Shown: positions 25,740 to 39,966, counted from the stretch's first letter. The stretch: DNA of 64,000 nt from Epiperipatus broadwayi (GCA_028023455.1 JAQFVV010001015.1:62001-126000); one strand, 5' to 3'. Translations and numbers: made by a program. Notes: generated by a model not told the origin, from the letters alone.

Positions 25740-28440
25740 AATAGCTTAATAGTTAATTTTATCATTTTTTAAAATTCTAAAAGTACAGTAATTTATTCTT
25801 ATAAGGTTGTGATATAGATATACAAGGCTAAAAAATAAATATTTCCTACTAGCTGATCTATTTTTATTCAATTTGTCATCAACTTAGACATGGAAAAGTT
25901 ATCGCTAAATATAAAAGAATTAAGAAAAAAATGTAAGTGTTATTATCATGTAAAGTTATAATCTGGCCTATTCTAATAGGTTGTGTTAATTTACAACTGA
26001 ATTTTATTAAAAGAACTTTATGAAGAAATACAAGAGTTTCATCAAAAATGGAATGATATTAAATATTTTATAAAAAAAAAAAAAAAAAAACTTATTTTAA
26101 ATTATGATGAAAATGCTTTTAAAAGAAAAAAAAAAACCTTTGAATTTGACCAAATAATTATTTTGGAACGCTAATATGATTTTCTGAAAAAGTATTAAAA
26201 ATAATTTCAAGCTGGGAATTTTTTTTAAAAAAAGATAAAATTAAAATCATTTGCCGATATGATTTATATCCTATTTTAAAAATATTAAAAATCAATGATT
26301 AAGGTATGCTGGACATACAAAGGTTATAAAATTATTGTGGAATTTATTTATATTGTGAAAAGCAATTTAAAACGCCATTGTTTTTGATACTGTATCAGAA
26401 AACTTAGACATCAGGAAATATGGATAAAAGTTGCAAGAACGTGGAAACTATTTGAGCACAAAATATAAAAAGTACTTTTAATGTTGTATTTACATAGCCA
26501 TGGAATTGGTAAACTATTTCAAATTTTGGAGACAAAGTAATAATTACATAAATAAATTCAGATTTTGGTGAATAAAAAAGTGAACTTACCGTATTTAATG
26601 TGGAACATTCATTTTGAATTGTTTGTGTTACAACATAAAATAGAGCATGCATAGTTTTTGACATCAGAAGTGTAATCAACAATGGGTACCATGAGAAAAA
26701 AAGACATTCTCTTTAGTGAATTCTTTCGAAAGGAGTTTCTTTTCGTAAATATATTTAAATTTATTTTTTACTAACTTTCATATTTATATTCATAAATAGA
26801 AGTAGGGTAGAAACATAAAAACATTAAATTATTTACTAATCTAAAAATTAGTTATTAAGAAAGAAAAAAGTCTTTGATAATTTAAAAAAAAGTGTAATAT
26901 TTTAAGTATGATATGGAATGAATGATATTTAAATAATGTTTTATTTAGTTCATGATCCAGAGATACTAATGGAATAATCGTCAAGGAATACATATTATTG
27001 ATGGTAACAATTACAAAAGTATTGATCATTTTACTATGTATTGATTTAGTGTATATCTTAGTGTGGATGTATGAAATGATTATGAAAAACACAATACGTA
27101 CACATAGTTTTTAATTTGTTTATGCATGTTAAAATATGCATACTTTTAATAATATTATAAGTACATTTTAATATAAGGGAAATATAAATATATGATTCTA
27201 TTATAACGAAATTTAATGTTTATTTTAAGTGATCAAAATAATAAACCGGAATATCGATACTGATTGTTTGTATTTATGTGCAGATTTACTAATGAATAAA
27301 ATAATCTTTTCTTATCGATTGGTTAGATAGTTTTTTTTTAGACATGAATTTATTTATTATTATAAGAATGTAAGAATATATTTTAGTGATGTAAGCTTGG
27401 TATTAAGTTAAGTAGAATTAAGATAATAATTCTAGAGAAGATTTGTTTGTATTGGAATAAGTATAGATGATAGTGATTATTGTGTAAGTATAGATAACTT
27501 AGCCCTATAATTTATATTAGTTCATGGTAGTGTTATTTTATGTATGTTGAAGTTGTAATGTTCCATAGATCTGAATAGATAGCTTGGACATTATGTTTAT
27601 GGTAAAGGTGATGAACTAAAATAGTCATACCTTATTTATGATGAACTGTGACGATGATGGTAATTTAATAGAAGTGCTATTAAATTAAAATGTGATTTAT
27701 TTCATATACTTACATGTATTTACTATCGGTATTTCTTGAATAGTATTGTAAAGACTAGTATTTTAAAATATGAAATGATGAATAAGTTTAAAATGCATAA
27801 TTGTTGTTTAAAAGATAAGATGGGTTATATTGTTTAAAAGTAAAGATGATTGAAGGTAAAAAATACAAGATGGTAACTTGTTAATAAAGATTCATAAACT
27901 TTTTTTTTAAATGTTTGGTAGTCATTATTATGTATTACAAATAAATAAATGATGAGTGAAATGTGTTTTTATAAAAAAATATTATTTAATCATTGAGTTT
28001 TGAAGAAATTCAATGTTAATGCATATTTTTACAAGTAAAAAAAATATTCATAAATCATACTTGAAGAATGCATGTGATCATAATTTTATATTATTATTTT
28101 AGAATAATACACATCAATGTTTACATTTATTTGACATCATATTGAGGAATAATAAGCATTTAAATTAATGGGTATATTATTAATTAGTATTATTTACACT
28201 ATGAGTAAGTTAAGAATAATCATAAGATATAGTAAAAGTGTTTTTAAAACTAAATAATAAAAGATAAATTCAAAGTGAATTAATAATTTAAATAATACTT
28301 TTGTAATGTAATAATTTTTAAAATTAATGGAGGTCATAAAGATGTTATGGTAATATTTCAGTAATAAGAATTTGATAAAGCAATCTTTTATATCTAATAT
28401 TTTTATGTAATTCATTTTTTTTGTAAAATTAACGAAAAGA
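25740..28440. other. AT-rich sequence, nothing recognised
   Basis: Contains A-runs near 26070 and 26130 and several stop-rich frames. No protein motif, tRNA, SINE head or clear inverted repeat detected. Confidence 0.45.
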
Positions 28441-28444
28441 GAGT

Positions 28445-29433
28445 AAAACAAAGTGCAGGCATATTGTACATACTGTATATAATTTACTGTTAAAGCTTAT
28501 TAATAAATTTGTTACGTTTTGTTATAAATCTTGGTGTCGACTCAATTTCTTCACATCACAATTACATAATCACAGATAATTATAATGAAGACATAGTATT
28601 TGCACATCATAAATAAAATTGTTATTTAAGAGTTATAATGTTTTATTTGATATATTTTATTTAAGAAGTTTCATTTATTGTAATATTCTGATGGTTATGG
28701 AAGAATTACCAAAGATTTACATCAAATTATTTTAGTAATGATTGCCACATATTCTCAGCTTATAATATTATATCATATATGTTTACTTAAGATGCTAGAT
28801 GAATAATAGAAGATTATATTACATTGTTATTATTTGTTATACATAAGTAATGTTACCAGTAGAAAAGATATAAGATTAAATTATAGATTGAAAATTATTA
28901 TTATTATTTTAGTAATACTGGTATTATTTAGATGTAGTTAAGAATGATATTAGATCCCTTATCATACTTGATTACAACAGTTATAATTGTTTTGAGATTA
29001 TTTTAAAAGAACCTGAGATAATTTGAGCTAAATCAATTTTATGAAAATATTTAGATTAATTTATTAAGAGTCATTTACTTAATTAATTTTGATTAAAGAT
29101 GTAAGAGTACTATAAATGTAGTATTTAAGTAATAGGAGTAAGGATAGTATTCTTATGCCATTAAGGTGATATCCAGTGGGATATTAGCTTAATGTATTTG
29201 CTCTGTCACTTGTAAACTCACTTCATAGTCTCATGATTTGATTAGATAGTCATTTATTTAATTTTATAATACAGAATTATATTATTATTATTTATTATTT
29301 AAGCTAATTTGATAGTTGATATTATTAAAGAATATAGTTATTGTTGATTTATATGCATTTTAGATGAATATAGTTATTTATCTGAGCTAGATCAATTTAT
29401 CGTTATTACATATTTCCTGGAAGTGAGGGTACA

Positions 29434-29440
<7 letters not shown>
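28445..29440 (+). repeat. Dispersed ~1-kb repeat, copy A (partner inverted at 62.4-63.4 kb)
   Basis: Collinear blocks are shared with the complement of 62400-63380. They include GTATATAA followed by TTATTAATAAATTTGTT, TGTCGA.TC, CACAGATAATT, AAAAGAACCTGAGA, AGTATTCTTATGCCATT, CACTTCATAGTCTCATGATT, GAGCTA, and TGGAAGTGAGGGTACAATATA at the edge of a TA array. The copies are diverged but in the same order and spacing, so this is a real repeat family. Class unknown: no terminal repeats, RT or tRNA head seen. Both copies end at the same base next to (TA)n. Confidence 0.8.
29159..29194. repeat. 36-base hairpin in the dispersed repeat, copy A
   Basis: Outer stem CATTAAG/CTTAATG (7 pairs) and inner stem GATATCC/GGATATT (with one G-T pair and a 4-base loop), separated by one pair and one mismatch. 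The equivalent hairpin in copy B (62637-62672) has the same length but different paired bases. Confidence 0.75.
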
Positions 29441-29470
<30 letters not shown>

Positions 29471-29477
29471 CGTTTTC

Positions 29478-29512
<35 letters not shown>
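29433..29512. repeat. (TA)n arrays flanking an inverted repeat core
   Basis: TA runs are interrupted by ATACGTTTTCATATTAT near 29470 and followed by ATAATGATGAAAACGTAT near 29512, which is its inverted match. The second TA run is therefore the loop of a hairpin. Confidence 0.85.
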
Positions 29513-29513
<1 letters not shown>

Positions 29514-29530
29514 GATGAAAACGTATTATA

Positions 29531-32203
29531 AATGTTTTTAGAGTATGAATTGAGCATATTTACTAGAGTAGTGCATTTTTAATTTATTAAATTCAGCAAT
29601 ACCTTATTGTCTGCATACTATTTTAACTTCGAGTCAAGATTTCTATCTAAGAAATATCCCTATATTAAACGCCACTCATACATATATAGAATCGTACATT
29701 TAATTATTATAATATTATAAAATATTGTAAATACGTGAAAAAACTATTGTTGCACTTTATCACTGATTGAGTATTTAAATTATTATATAATTAGGGTCAA
29801 CTTTTATATAGTTATTTATAGACAACAATAGTCATCAGCGAAGAAATCTTAAAAGTTGACTATAGTTATATAATTTAAATTATTATTAAACACTTAAGAT
29901 AAAATATTGCAACTGTTATAATGAATTATTTATAGTATTTTATTATTTTTTATAATGAATTTTGACCGCTGTTAATAATTCAAATATATTAACTGCTATC
30001 CAACAAAAATAACCTTTTATTAATACGTTAACGTATATAAACCTCTGTGAGATTTAGCACAGTGGTGGATTATGGATCTCAGTGTCTATAACTCGGGTTA
30101 TAATTTGTTATTTTCAGTACTCAAACTTTGTATGATCCCTAAGTAATAACACCATTCAATCATATTTTAACATGCACAACATTACTTCTCTTTTTATTAG
30201 CGTTTATATATGCACGGGCATTAGCAAATCCTTTTTTTTTTTTGAATAATTATAAGTATATTATAATTTAAATCACGTTTATTTATTTATTTATTTTTCC
30301 TTTTGTTTAAAGTAAAACAATTTATTTGGTGCAAGAAAATTTAAAATGACTCTCCAACTGAAAGCAGTTCCTCTCACACACGTAATTTGCCAGCCACGTA
30401 ATTTTAATAAAATACTGAATTAAATCAAAGGTTTCAAAACTCATTCCTGGCTGATTGGAAATTCAAGTGAAACACTTAAACGAATAAATTTTTTTTTATT
30501 GTTTTAATGTTTTGTGAAAACATTCAGCTGATTGGAAAATTTGAAAGATTGTAATTAAAGTTGATTTTAAATTTATTTACCAACATAATGTAATAATATT
30601 AAAATAATGAAAAAAATCTAATATACCTTGACTCAATTATTATTTGATTAATAACTGTTTATTACACTTACTATTAGTAATAAAAACGTAAGAAAAAATA
30701 TTTTTTCATCTACAATTACTAGCCAAAAAATAATAATATTAAAACTGCAAAAGACATCATTTAAAAGATGTAACATGTAAATATATTTCCTTTAATTTTG
30801 ACGATTTGATTAATCTATTTGAATGTATTTTTATTATAATTTATCTGATTGCATTTTTTTGCTATAAAATAGTCAAATAAAATAATATATTGAAAAAACC
30901 CTGCTTATTCAGTATATCTCAAAGAACAACAGAAAAGAAAAAAACTATTGCTCATCAAACTTGACAATGACCAGGAGATGGTTTTAACATTTTTTTTTTG
31001 TTTACTTTAATATTAATTAATAATTGAATGTCTTCAGATAGAAATAAAAACGTAATGACAAAGACAAATCTCTAAATATATTTAGAATTGCAAAATGTCC
31101 AAGATATATCTGAATCAGAAGTAAATACTAATAATGATCATGGGTAATCGCAATACCAAAAAGACCTTCCTGTTTTATTTCTTGACTGAGTTTATTATTA
31201 AAAAAACAATGCTAAAATATAAACTGTTGCAAAACTAGTAAAAAAAAAATGAAAAGACATTTAGTATAAAGCAAGATAAGATTTAAAATTATATTGTAAT
31301 GGAATATTTGTGGAGTTGGGGGTTACTAAGAAAAGAAGGCAAAGAAAAAAACATAATCATTATTACTTCTGGTAAAAGTAGTTGAAGTTTAAATATTTTT
31401 TTATTAAAATAAATTTTTATTGGTGAATGAAATTGATGTATGCAGGGGGCAAACTCACTCATTAATTTATTTTTAAAAAAATGAATGCACAGCAAATTTA
31501 CACTTATAAAAAAAAGACTTTATTACTCTGAATATAATATATAATATTAGTAAAGTTTTAACAATTTCAATTAGCAGTTTGTTGGTTGCCTTTACAAATA
31601 AATTTGAAATCATAAATAAAAAGTTTTTCAGCATCCTGCTCATTTTAAGTTTATGCACATATTACTTCATAGTGTTATACACATTGCTGTATTCTATTTC
31701 ACTGCACAATTTAAGTTATTTTAACTTTTCATTTTTAACGTTTTTATATAATGGATTGCATGTATACTTAACAGTTAACTTTGCTCTTTGGCCTAGTTGA
31801 CTGCTCGCAGACAGCAATCTGCTCATACACATGTCATGTCTAGGATTTGCTGTTCCAATTTTGATTAACTAATTATATTTTTGCTTTCTACACATTATCA
31901 TATCAATTTACAATTTTCTTTATGCATAATTTGCATACTAACTTTTTCAAGTACGTTTAATGTTTTTTTATTTATGATTAATTATATCCACACATACATT
32001 TATACTTTATTCAATTTAAAATGAAGATAATGCTTATGCTAAAATTATGTCTAATTACAACATTATAAGATCATTAAAATAATGTCAGTGGGAGCAATAT
32101 AATAACAATCTATGCTAATAAAACTTGTATAATATATTTTTAATATTTATCAGTGTTTATGCACATATAATATTATAATGGTATGACTCCCAAAAGGTTT
32201 TAT

Positions 32204-32205
<2 letters not shown>
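29531..32205. other. AT-rich sequence, no gene recognised
   Basis: No motif-bearing frame. An approximate inverted repeat near 29800-29880 (GGGTCAACTTTTATATAGTTA against AAAGTTGACTATAGTTATAT) suggests another small fold-back. Around 30050-30120 a slightly GC-richer patch was checked for a tRNA-like head, and none was convincing. Confidence 0.4.
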
Positions 32206-32239
<34 letters not shown>

Positions 32240-32244
32240 ATATG

Positions 32245-32305
<61 letters not shown>
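32206..32305. repeat. Compound (TA)n and (TG)n arrays with paired flanks
   Basis: TTTTCATATA...TATATGAAAA frames the first TA run, and GCACATATA...TATGTGTG...TGTGC frames the second. Both TA blocks are hairpin loops in nested palindromes; the right side grades into (TG)~13. Confidence 0.85.
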
Positions 32306-32306
<1 letters not shown>

Positions 32307-32996
32307 TTTGGTTAACAAGATGCTGACAATTATTATTTATCATGACAGAAGCAAACTTTTCTTTTACCATTTATCATCTTAATTGAACCTAAATCATGAG
32401 CTTATAGGGTATTGCTAAAGGATTTTATGGGTATCTGTTAAAATATGCCAGATTAAGGGATCTTTTTAAATGTACAATAACTAACAAATATTTTAATAAT
32501 ATAATATCAAAAAGAAAGAATACATTTATAATTTTTTATGGTGAAGCTAAATGATTTTCAAAAATTATGAAGTGTTACATATAAAAATAACTTTTAGATT
32601 AAAATTTATATGATGCAACTAAAGAACCAATATTTTTTACAGAATATAATTTATATTTGGAAATTGAAGTGAAAAAGGAACATTCATAAATATACTTTAT
32701 AAATTCTTAGCTAATTTTTACTGCATTCCTAACTATAAATCAACTAATAGAAAATATCAGTTTATAATACCATTGCCATAAATGATTTCATTAAATTGAT
32801 AAAATTACAACATGGTTATAATAATCTATATAATATACAAATTTACAGGAGTAATTTTTAAGTAATATATTTTGATGAAATGAATTTTTTCAATTTATAT
32901 GTAAAAAACTTGGAAAGGCTAACAACTTCAATGCCCAACTGCTAAGCAGAATGGAATGAATCCATTTAAATAATGATAATTGCAAGATTGATTTTC
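32306..32996. other. AT-rich sequence, nothing recognised
   Basis: No recognisable gene or element. Confidence 0.45.
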
Positions 32997-33024
32997 TATT
33001 TGCTTATTTACTATAAATAATGTT

Positions 33025-33067
<43 letters not shown>

Positions 33068-33086
33068 TATATTTATAGTAAATAAG

Positions 33087-33130
<44 letters not shown>
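32997..33130. repeat. Perfect 22-bp inverted repeat around a (TA)n core, plus a second TA array
   Basis: TATTTGCTTATTTACTATAAAT at 32997-33018 is the exact complement of 33071-33092. A TA array fills the space between, and another follows on the right. Confidence 0.9.
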
Positions 33131-33132
<2 letters not shown>

Positions 33133-33189
33133 ATTTTTGTTTTTATCAGGGCATCTTTCACACATATTTCTGAAATATATGATCAAAAA

Positions 33190-33310
33190 TATTCCCAAGC
33201 TGGGCATTTCATGTTGAACCAGCACTAGTCAGTTGGTCCAAATACCAATGTCTTTCACATGTTTTCCTCATTTGTTTAGTATTATATATAAAAAAAATTT
33301 TTATATAATA
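33190..33310 (+). repeat. Dispersed repeat related to the fold-back loop at 5.17-5.26 kb
   Basis: TATTCCCAA then TTTCATGTTGAACCAGCACT, a diverged middle, and TATTATATA.AAAA occur in the same order as around 5166-5255, in the same orientation. This marks a second copy of that family. Its own arms were not clearly found. Confidence 0.6.
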
Positions 33311-33390
33311 TTTGCCAGTGTGTAAAACATTCTACACTCCAACTTACAAAAAAAACTTTTTTTTTTTTTTTGAAGGAGGAGATTGTCCAA

Positions 33391-33397
33391 TATATAT

Positions 33398-33441
<44 letters not shown>

Positions 33442-33460
33442 TAAATATAAAAATAAAAAA

Positions 33461-33495
<35 letters not shown>
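33391..33495. repeat. (TA)n arrays separated by an AT-rich spacer
   Basis: Three TA runs with short ATAATTATAAATATAAAAATAA spacer sequence; no clear host motif nearby. Confidence 0.9.
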
Positions 33496-33501
<6 letters not shown>

Positions 33502-35440
33502 AATTTTTCCTTTTTCTAAGATTTTTATAAGCAAAAAAAAAGCGAAAATTAATAAAAATATCAAAAAGAAGAAAGTTATATTTTTATTTCTAAAAACATA
33601 ACTATATTTTCTGATCAACTCGGCCTAGAATTGTTATGATTTGCACTATTGACAAAATCAGCTTTTAATTTATTTGATCAGGGCTCCAAGATTCTCGTAA
33701 GAATCCACTGAAATTTGTCACCAGCATGTCTTGCAAGTTAAAAAGAAAAAAAAATGCTTTTAAAGAATTGGTATTAGATTTTACCGTGAACTAGAATTAT
33801 CTTTTAATTATTTTTTTTTAAGATTATTATTCCTGGAGCTTATTCAAAACATATTGGCAAAGGTAAATTACATTTTTAAATCTTACTAACTTAATAATAA
33901 ATTTAATACTAAACACTAATAGATATTATTAATAACATACAAATGAACATTGATATTACAAATATTTTTATTCTAACAGCTTAAAATATTTAACATTAAA
34001 TTGTTAATTAAATAAACTGGAGAGAACACACACTAATCCAGACATGAAACATTAACAAAAAAAACATAACAGTTAAATAATTAATTAAAAAGTTCTGGGG
34101 CAAACAAGAGTCTCTTGAACAACAACATGAAAGTCTATATCGGAATCTGACTATAAGCTAATTTTTATGAGTTGTTTGCAAAATGGTTTGTTGACAATTT
34201 AGTCACAATCAGGAATAATAAAAAGTCATAGCTTACCAGTAAGTTTAGTGAGAAGGTTGTAGTAGATAACTATGCATAGTTTTTTGGGTTAGAATGAGCT
34301 TAGCCATCAGTTATAAATTGATCTTGTAGTCTATTCCGAAGGCTAGTCACAGAAGCTTTTCTAGTGTCCATCTTCTTAACGATGTCAGCTAAAGCTCTGG
34401 TCTACTCCCACATGAAGGATTATTTCATCATGAAGTGGTCTTGGATTTAATAATCCAAGACCAGCCAAAGAAAAAACAGACAAACAAGATGTTCATCAAA
34501 CTGGTCTCTGTCTTTTTATACTAGAGGCTCAGTTTTCAGACTTCTGCGCATATTATTATTATGACGTTTAGGTTCATAATCTTGTACATTATTTATCATT
34601 TTTCAATTACAAAGTCTTTATTTTTTCCAGCATAATTCTGCCATCTTTAATTAGCTAAAATCTTTTTCTTTTAGCTTATCTTTTTACTTTTTGAATTCTT
34701 TTACTTTATCAGGATTAGTAATCTGCGTGTCTTTTGTTCTCTCCAATTTTTATTTTTAATTCTGATTACATAAAAAAAAATACGAAATAACAATTTAACT
34801 TTCATTGTACATTTTTTTAAACAAAATAAATTATACTCAAAAAAAAAAATATTTAAATTTACTTTTTTTTTTTTTTTTTAGCTTTTACCAAATGCCAATA
34901 TATTTGTACCATATATAAATAAACGGAACTATATATATATATAAATCTCATTTAATGATTAACATGTTCACAGTGTATAGGTTTATCAACTCACACATTT
35001 ATAATTATTAAGAAAGATTTTCTATAAGATCTGACGATATATAATGACAGTTGATTTTAAATTTGTTTGAAAACAATTAAATTATTCAGGACTTCGATTT
35101 TCCTGGATATTTTTAAGAATCATAAATAATTTTTTTCATAAGACCAACAAATCAAAAGTAAAAACTAAAGACTCCATACTAAAATCTCATAATATAGTTT
35201 ATTTTATTAATAATATATTGATATATTATACAAAAGTTACAGATTTTTTTATCCACAGGATTATGTAATAATGTATCATGAATATATTTAAGGAGTTCTT
35301 TATCTGATTAGCAAAACAACTTACCTAAGTCTATTATTGTTTAATATATATATTTATATTAATTTACATATATACATATTTACATCATATATAAAATGTT
35401 AAATAAATATTTACGCAATCTAATATATATATATATTCTA
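33496..35440. other. AT-rich region with a hairpin and a minus-strand TATA motif
   Basis: The stretch 34080-34580 is less AT-rich. It holds a perfect hairpin GGTCTTGGATT/AATCCAAGACC (34437-34462, loop TAAT) and, on the minus strand, TATAAAA (34514-34520) about 25 bases upstream of a CAGTTTGATG start-like site. It could be an LTR or a promoter patch. No primer-binding site, partner LTR or coding motif was found, so it stays unassigned. Confidence 0.3.
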
Positions 35441-38400
35441 ACCCATTAAATGATAGGAACGTTCCTCTCATCAAAATAAAACGGGCCATTCCTATAACCT
35501 AGCAAAATCAGTGAGCGGTATTATTAAATATAATACGGACGCCTCCAACCCTCTATTATCTAATATGATCTTTTATAGCTCTTCGTTAGGTTAGTTATAT
35601 AATTCGGCTACAGAGATATGCAGCTCAGACAGAGATCGAATAAAAATAATTATCATTAATAAAATAGATTTAATAAAACCATTTAGAATAAACTAACATT
35701 CTCTCTCTATCTAAATACATTCTCTGAGCTATAAGTACTTGCACTGTTCGACAATGATGATGATGATTTTATTTCATTGTTAATATTACTGACTCAATAA
35801 AACATTCAGCAATTTGTCAATATGATCTCAATATTTGATTATTATACAATTTAAAAGTTTCCATCTCTTTAACCATGCCACACTTGTAATATTAATCATA
35901 CTGAATTAATTCTTTCTTTAAGAGCACTTATAATACTGACACTAATCTCAGGGTTCTCTGTTATATTTAACAAAATGCTGGGCAGTATTGTGTTGTCCAA
36001 TAGAACTGACATTCTGGTTGGCTATAGAAAACATTTAACTTATTTAAATTCCAGGTGTCTTCATCCACATATCAACTATTATAATATTTAGCAAGATGAT
36101 GACCTTATTAAAGAACAACGCATAATTTTGAATAATACTGCCAATTTATAATCCAGAATCTCAGTCGGAATGATGAAAAGACAAGGGTGCTTTTGTGTCC
36201 TTCCATCACCCATGACAACACAATAATTAAACTAAGATTTAATACTTAGCAATTCACTTACATGTGTATGGAACAATGTGCAATTAAAACCTACTAGTTT
36301 GGGAATAAAGTGATTTTACACATCCATAAAATAAAATGTTTTGGTCTGAAGTTTCAATTCCATAAATAATTCTTATTAAATTAAAAATATAATGAAATAT
36401 TCTGATCTGCTTAAAATTGTCTATCTAGTGTATTTAATTTGAGATTTCATAAATAATTTTTGGACTCAAGAAATTATTGCAAGTATTATGCAGATACACT
36501 TTTATTTAGCACATAAGAAAATGACTCAAAACAGCTATTAATAAGACTATATTTATTATTAAATTCTAACAATATTCCAATTTATTTTTACAATTTAACA
36601 AAAACAATCCCTTAGGATTAACATAATAAACCAAAATTATACACTTTAGTTGATCCCATATGGATAAAATAAAATAATAACTAATAGTAATTAGTCTATG
36701 CTTTTAGACTGGGATTTGAACTACTTCTTCATCTTTGCTGTACATTTATTTAGATAAAATATAACAAAATAAATATTATTGTCGATACACTAACTTATCA
36801 GTTTAGTGTATCTTATATGAATGGCTGCTTAACTTTATTCTGACTATTTGTTTTAAAATAAAAATAATTGGATTCTAGGCAATGCGTACAAACGATTATT
36901 ATCATCGTATCTTTAACTAAATGTCAGTTTTTATTTAAATAACTTATTATAATTTATGGGTTATTTATCAGAAATTACATTTATTATTTTAATGTTTACC
37001 TGAATAACAACTGAAGTTGTTATACACACTGTTTCCTCCGTATAAGTTATATTGTGAGTGCTACTTAATAATTAACTTGAATTAAACTTAGTATTTGAAC
37101 CCTCCTTTGGCAAACAAAATTTATAAATCACACAATTTTAAACTTATTTTCTCCATTGACTCATGTGTAGATTACCCGCACTATTCCGATGCACAGTCCA
37201 GACATTGATTATATATACTAGCACTCTATTTTTACTAAATGGATCGTGAAGAATTTACCTCCAGTATACCCGTTATCTTGCCATAACTTTTAAATAAAAC
37301 ATAATATTCTACACCTTCCGTGGTGGAATTATCTCTATTTCTCATGAGGAAAAGGGAATAATACTGTAGATACGAAGAGTTAAAGACTATCTTAAAATAG
37401 TTTGGTGGGTCCTTGCCTCTTACCTGGGCATAATAGGAACACACACCAATATAATCCTCTCATGGGATTTTAACAAACGAAATGAACTAAATACTGTATA
37501 AATGCTGATCGTCCTGGCTCTGGGAAGCGATCGCTTGGGTTATAACCATACCCGAATTCTAGATTTATTTATTCCCCTCATGGAAAATAAAGCTTTTGGG
37601 GAGATTATTTTCCATCCCACAAATAAATACATACAATTGTTACTAATGTGAATATTAATCATATACTGATGCTATTCGGGGCAAGACAAGCAAATACACT
37701 AATTACACAAAATTTATATTCCGGGGTATACTTAAATCAACGTCTGTAATCAATGGATAATACAAAATAAACATAATAATTTTCACCTTTGCCAAAGAAA
37801 CATTCAACAAGTAATTGGTTATATAGTATTTTGAACTAAATTAAGTGAATGCGTTAATAAAAAAAATAATTGGGAATAAATTCCGCAATTAACATAATAT
37901 AAATTTGTTTTAAACTTTAAATAAATAAGATTCTGTATAGCACTTCTCTTTAATTACTTCTGATAATTTTAACTAGATATTTTATCTATTAAGTATCTGA
38001 ACTTTTATACTTTTACGTATTTAACATATAAATTTATACCCATAATTGCCTATCATAAGTAAACACATTTTATAAAATTATTTTTCATGTCAAATATAAA
38101 TTTAACCTAGAATAATTAAACGAAAACATACCTTTATGATTACAAGGTCATTTAAATACTACTTGAATATACATCTTTTAACCTGTTGATAAAAAAAATA
38201 TACATAATTTTTTCAAATAAAAATATTACTTAACAAGTGTTTATTATCTTTCTAGAAAATGTTTTTCCGTTGGCAATTTATTTAGATGAAGAATTTGATC
38301 CTTTCATAGTTCACGAAGTAAAATTTTTGGAAATAAGAAACACATTTATTATTTCATTTTGATAAAAGTTGCTTCTATTCTGGTGCATTTAATAATTAAG

Positions 38401-39965
38401 CAAAGAAAACATAATAGCGTTGGATATTAATTCTTCTTTGAATTAACTTATATAATTTTGGGATCCAAGAAAGACAATACATAACTTAACATGACGAATA
38501 TTTTGACGCTTGACGATCACATATATACAATTCTTTTCCTTTTTAATATTGGCGATATGTACCATTTTATTTAGCTAGCTGGTTTAAGAATAAACTAATG
38601 CGCGACTTTTAGGAAATATTATAATTATAAAGACTGCAGCTGACTTACGTAGATAGAATTTTAAGGACTCTAGTTGAGGTATAATATAACATATTATATT
38701 ATAAAGTTATAATTAAGTCACTTATATTGGTAATTTTTATTCCTACTCTAGGAATTATAAGTCTTCTTTAATAATGAATTTCCGTAATATGCACGCATAC
38801 AAAATTTTCAATACTTGCCTTGAGAAAATTTATATTTTCCTTTTAAAAATTATGCAGGTGCATAAGTAAATATCCTTTATCATTCATATTATTTCTAGAT
38901 AATTTTCATTGAATAAATTATATTTTAATGTGAGGAGCTTTCATTATTTTTAAATGCAGACAATGTCAGTTAAAAGGAGCGCGAAATTTTATAGTTAACT
39001 TTCCTTAGCTTTTATAATATGTCTTTTAAATTATAAATTTTTCTTTTATACCAAGAAAAAATTATCAAATAAGGTAAAGTTAATAAATAATTGTTTATTT
39101 GCTGGAAATTATTTATATTATTTACTTTAAACATAATGACGCTTTCAGTGATTACTGTAGTCAATACGGTCATTTTAAACTTTAGCACACGATAGTATAA
39201 TCTTTTAGTATAAAAAATTTTATAATAGGTTGATGGACATAGAAAAGCAGAATATCCTATCAATTAAGATTAGCCAAACATGATATTATCAAACATTTAA
39301 TGGACTGATATTTATTTCTGCAATAAAAATTATAAAAAAAAATTTGTTACCGAATTTCAGTACTGACTCCTCCTTGGACTAATAGCAGACTAACTTTTTT
39401 CCAGTTTTTTGGAAGTCTTGTTTTATTTTAGCGACCTCTTACAGAGAAAAAATCATTTAATTATACATAAACAAAAGAAAGGTAAAAAAAAAACAAACTT
39501 ATTACAGTTATATTTTGTTCTGTTTGGTTTAAATGGATTACAAGGTAATTTGACAAATAATGTAAAATAATAAATACATGTAATTGACACTGTTTATTAG
39601 TGGTGTATATTTCTGTATACATTATTGTCTAAAATAATTTAAAAAATAAAATTACCAGAAGCTATGTTGTTATGATAAGATACTCATCTATCCCCCCCTG
39701 TCCATCTACAATCAATTACTATTTATAATATGCTTTTATACTATATTAAATTGCTCTTATGGTTATTATTTTTAATTAAACTATTTATGCTCTTCCAAAA
39801 TGACATTAAATTACTAAATTTATTAGCTATTTGCTTAAAATACGTTAAAGTGAGTAACTAGAATACTTTATTAATCACTTAATATTATTACTATTTTATT
39901 TCTTTATTTTCTAGAAAAAAGATAGCATTGTTTTCCTATGGAAACGATGCTAAATAGACCAAGTG
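35441..39965. other. CpG-richer, repeat-poor region, no gene recognised
   Basis: Compared with the rest of the window this stretch has more CpGs (clusters near 35460-35630, 37240-37560, 38490-38660 and 38970-38990) and few TA arrays. Frames are short. A minus frame at 37235-37444 has ordinary composition but no family I recognise. A perfect 10-bp hairpin GATACACTAA/TTAGTGTATC lies near 36784-36812. It is a candidate for non-repetitive host sequence such as intron or regulatory DNA. No splice-bounded exon can be defended. Confidence 0.35.
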
Positions 39966-39966
39966 T

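Noticed and set aside
30050-30120. Possible tRNA/SINE head near AGCACAGTGGTGG
   Set aside because: Neither box fits well and no boundaries are visible.
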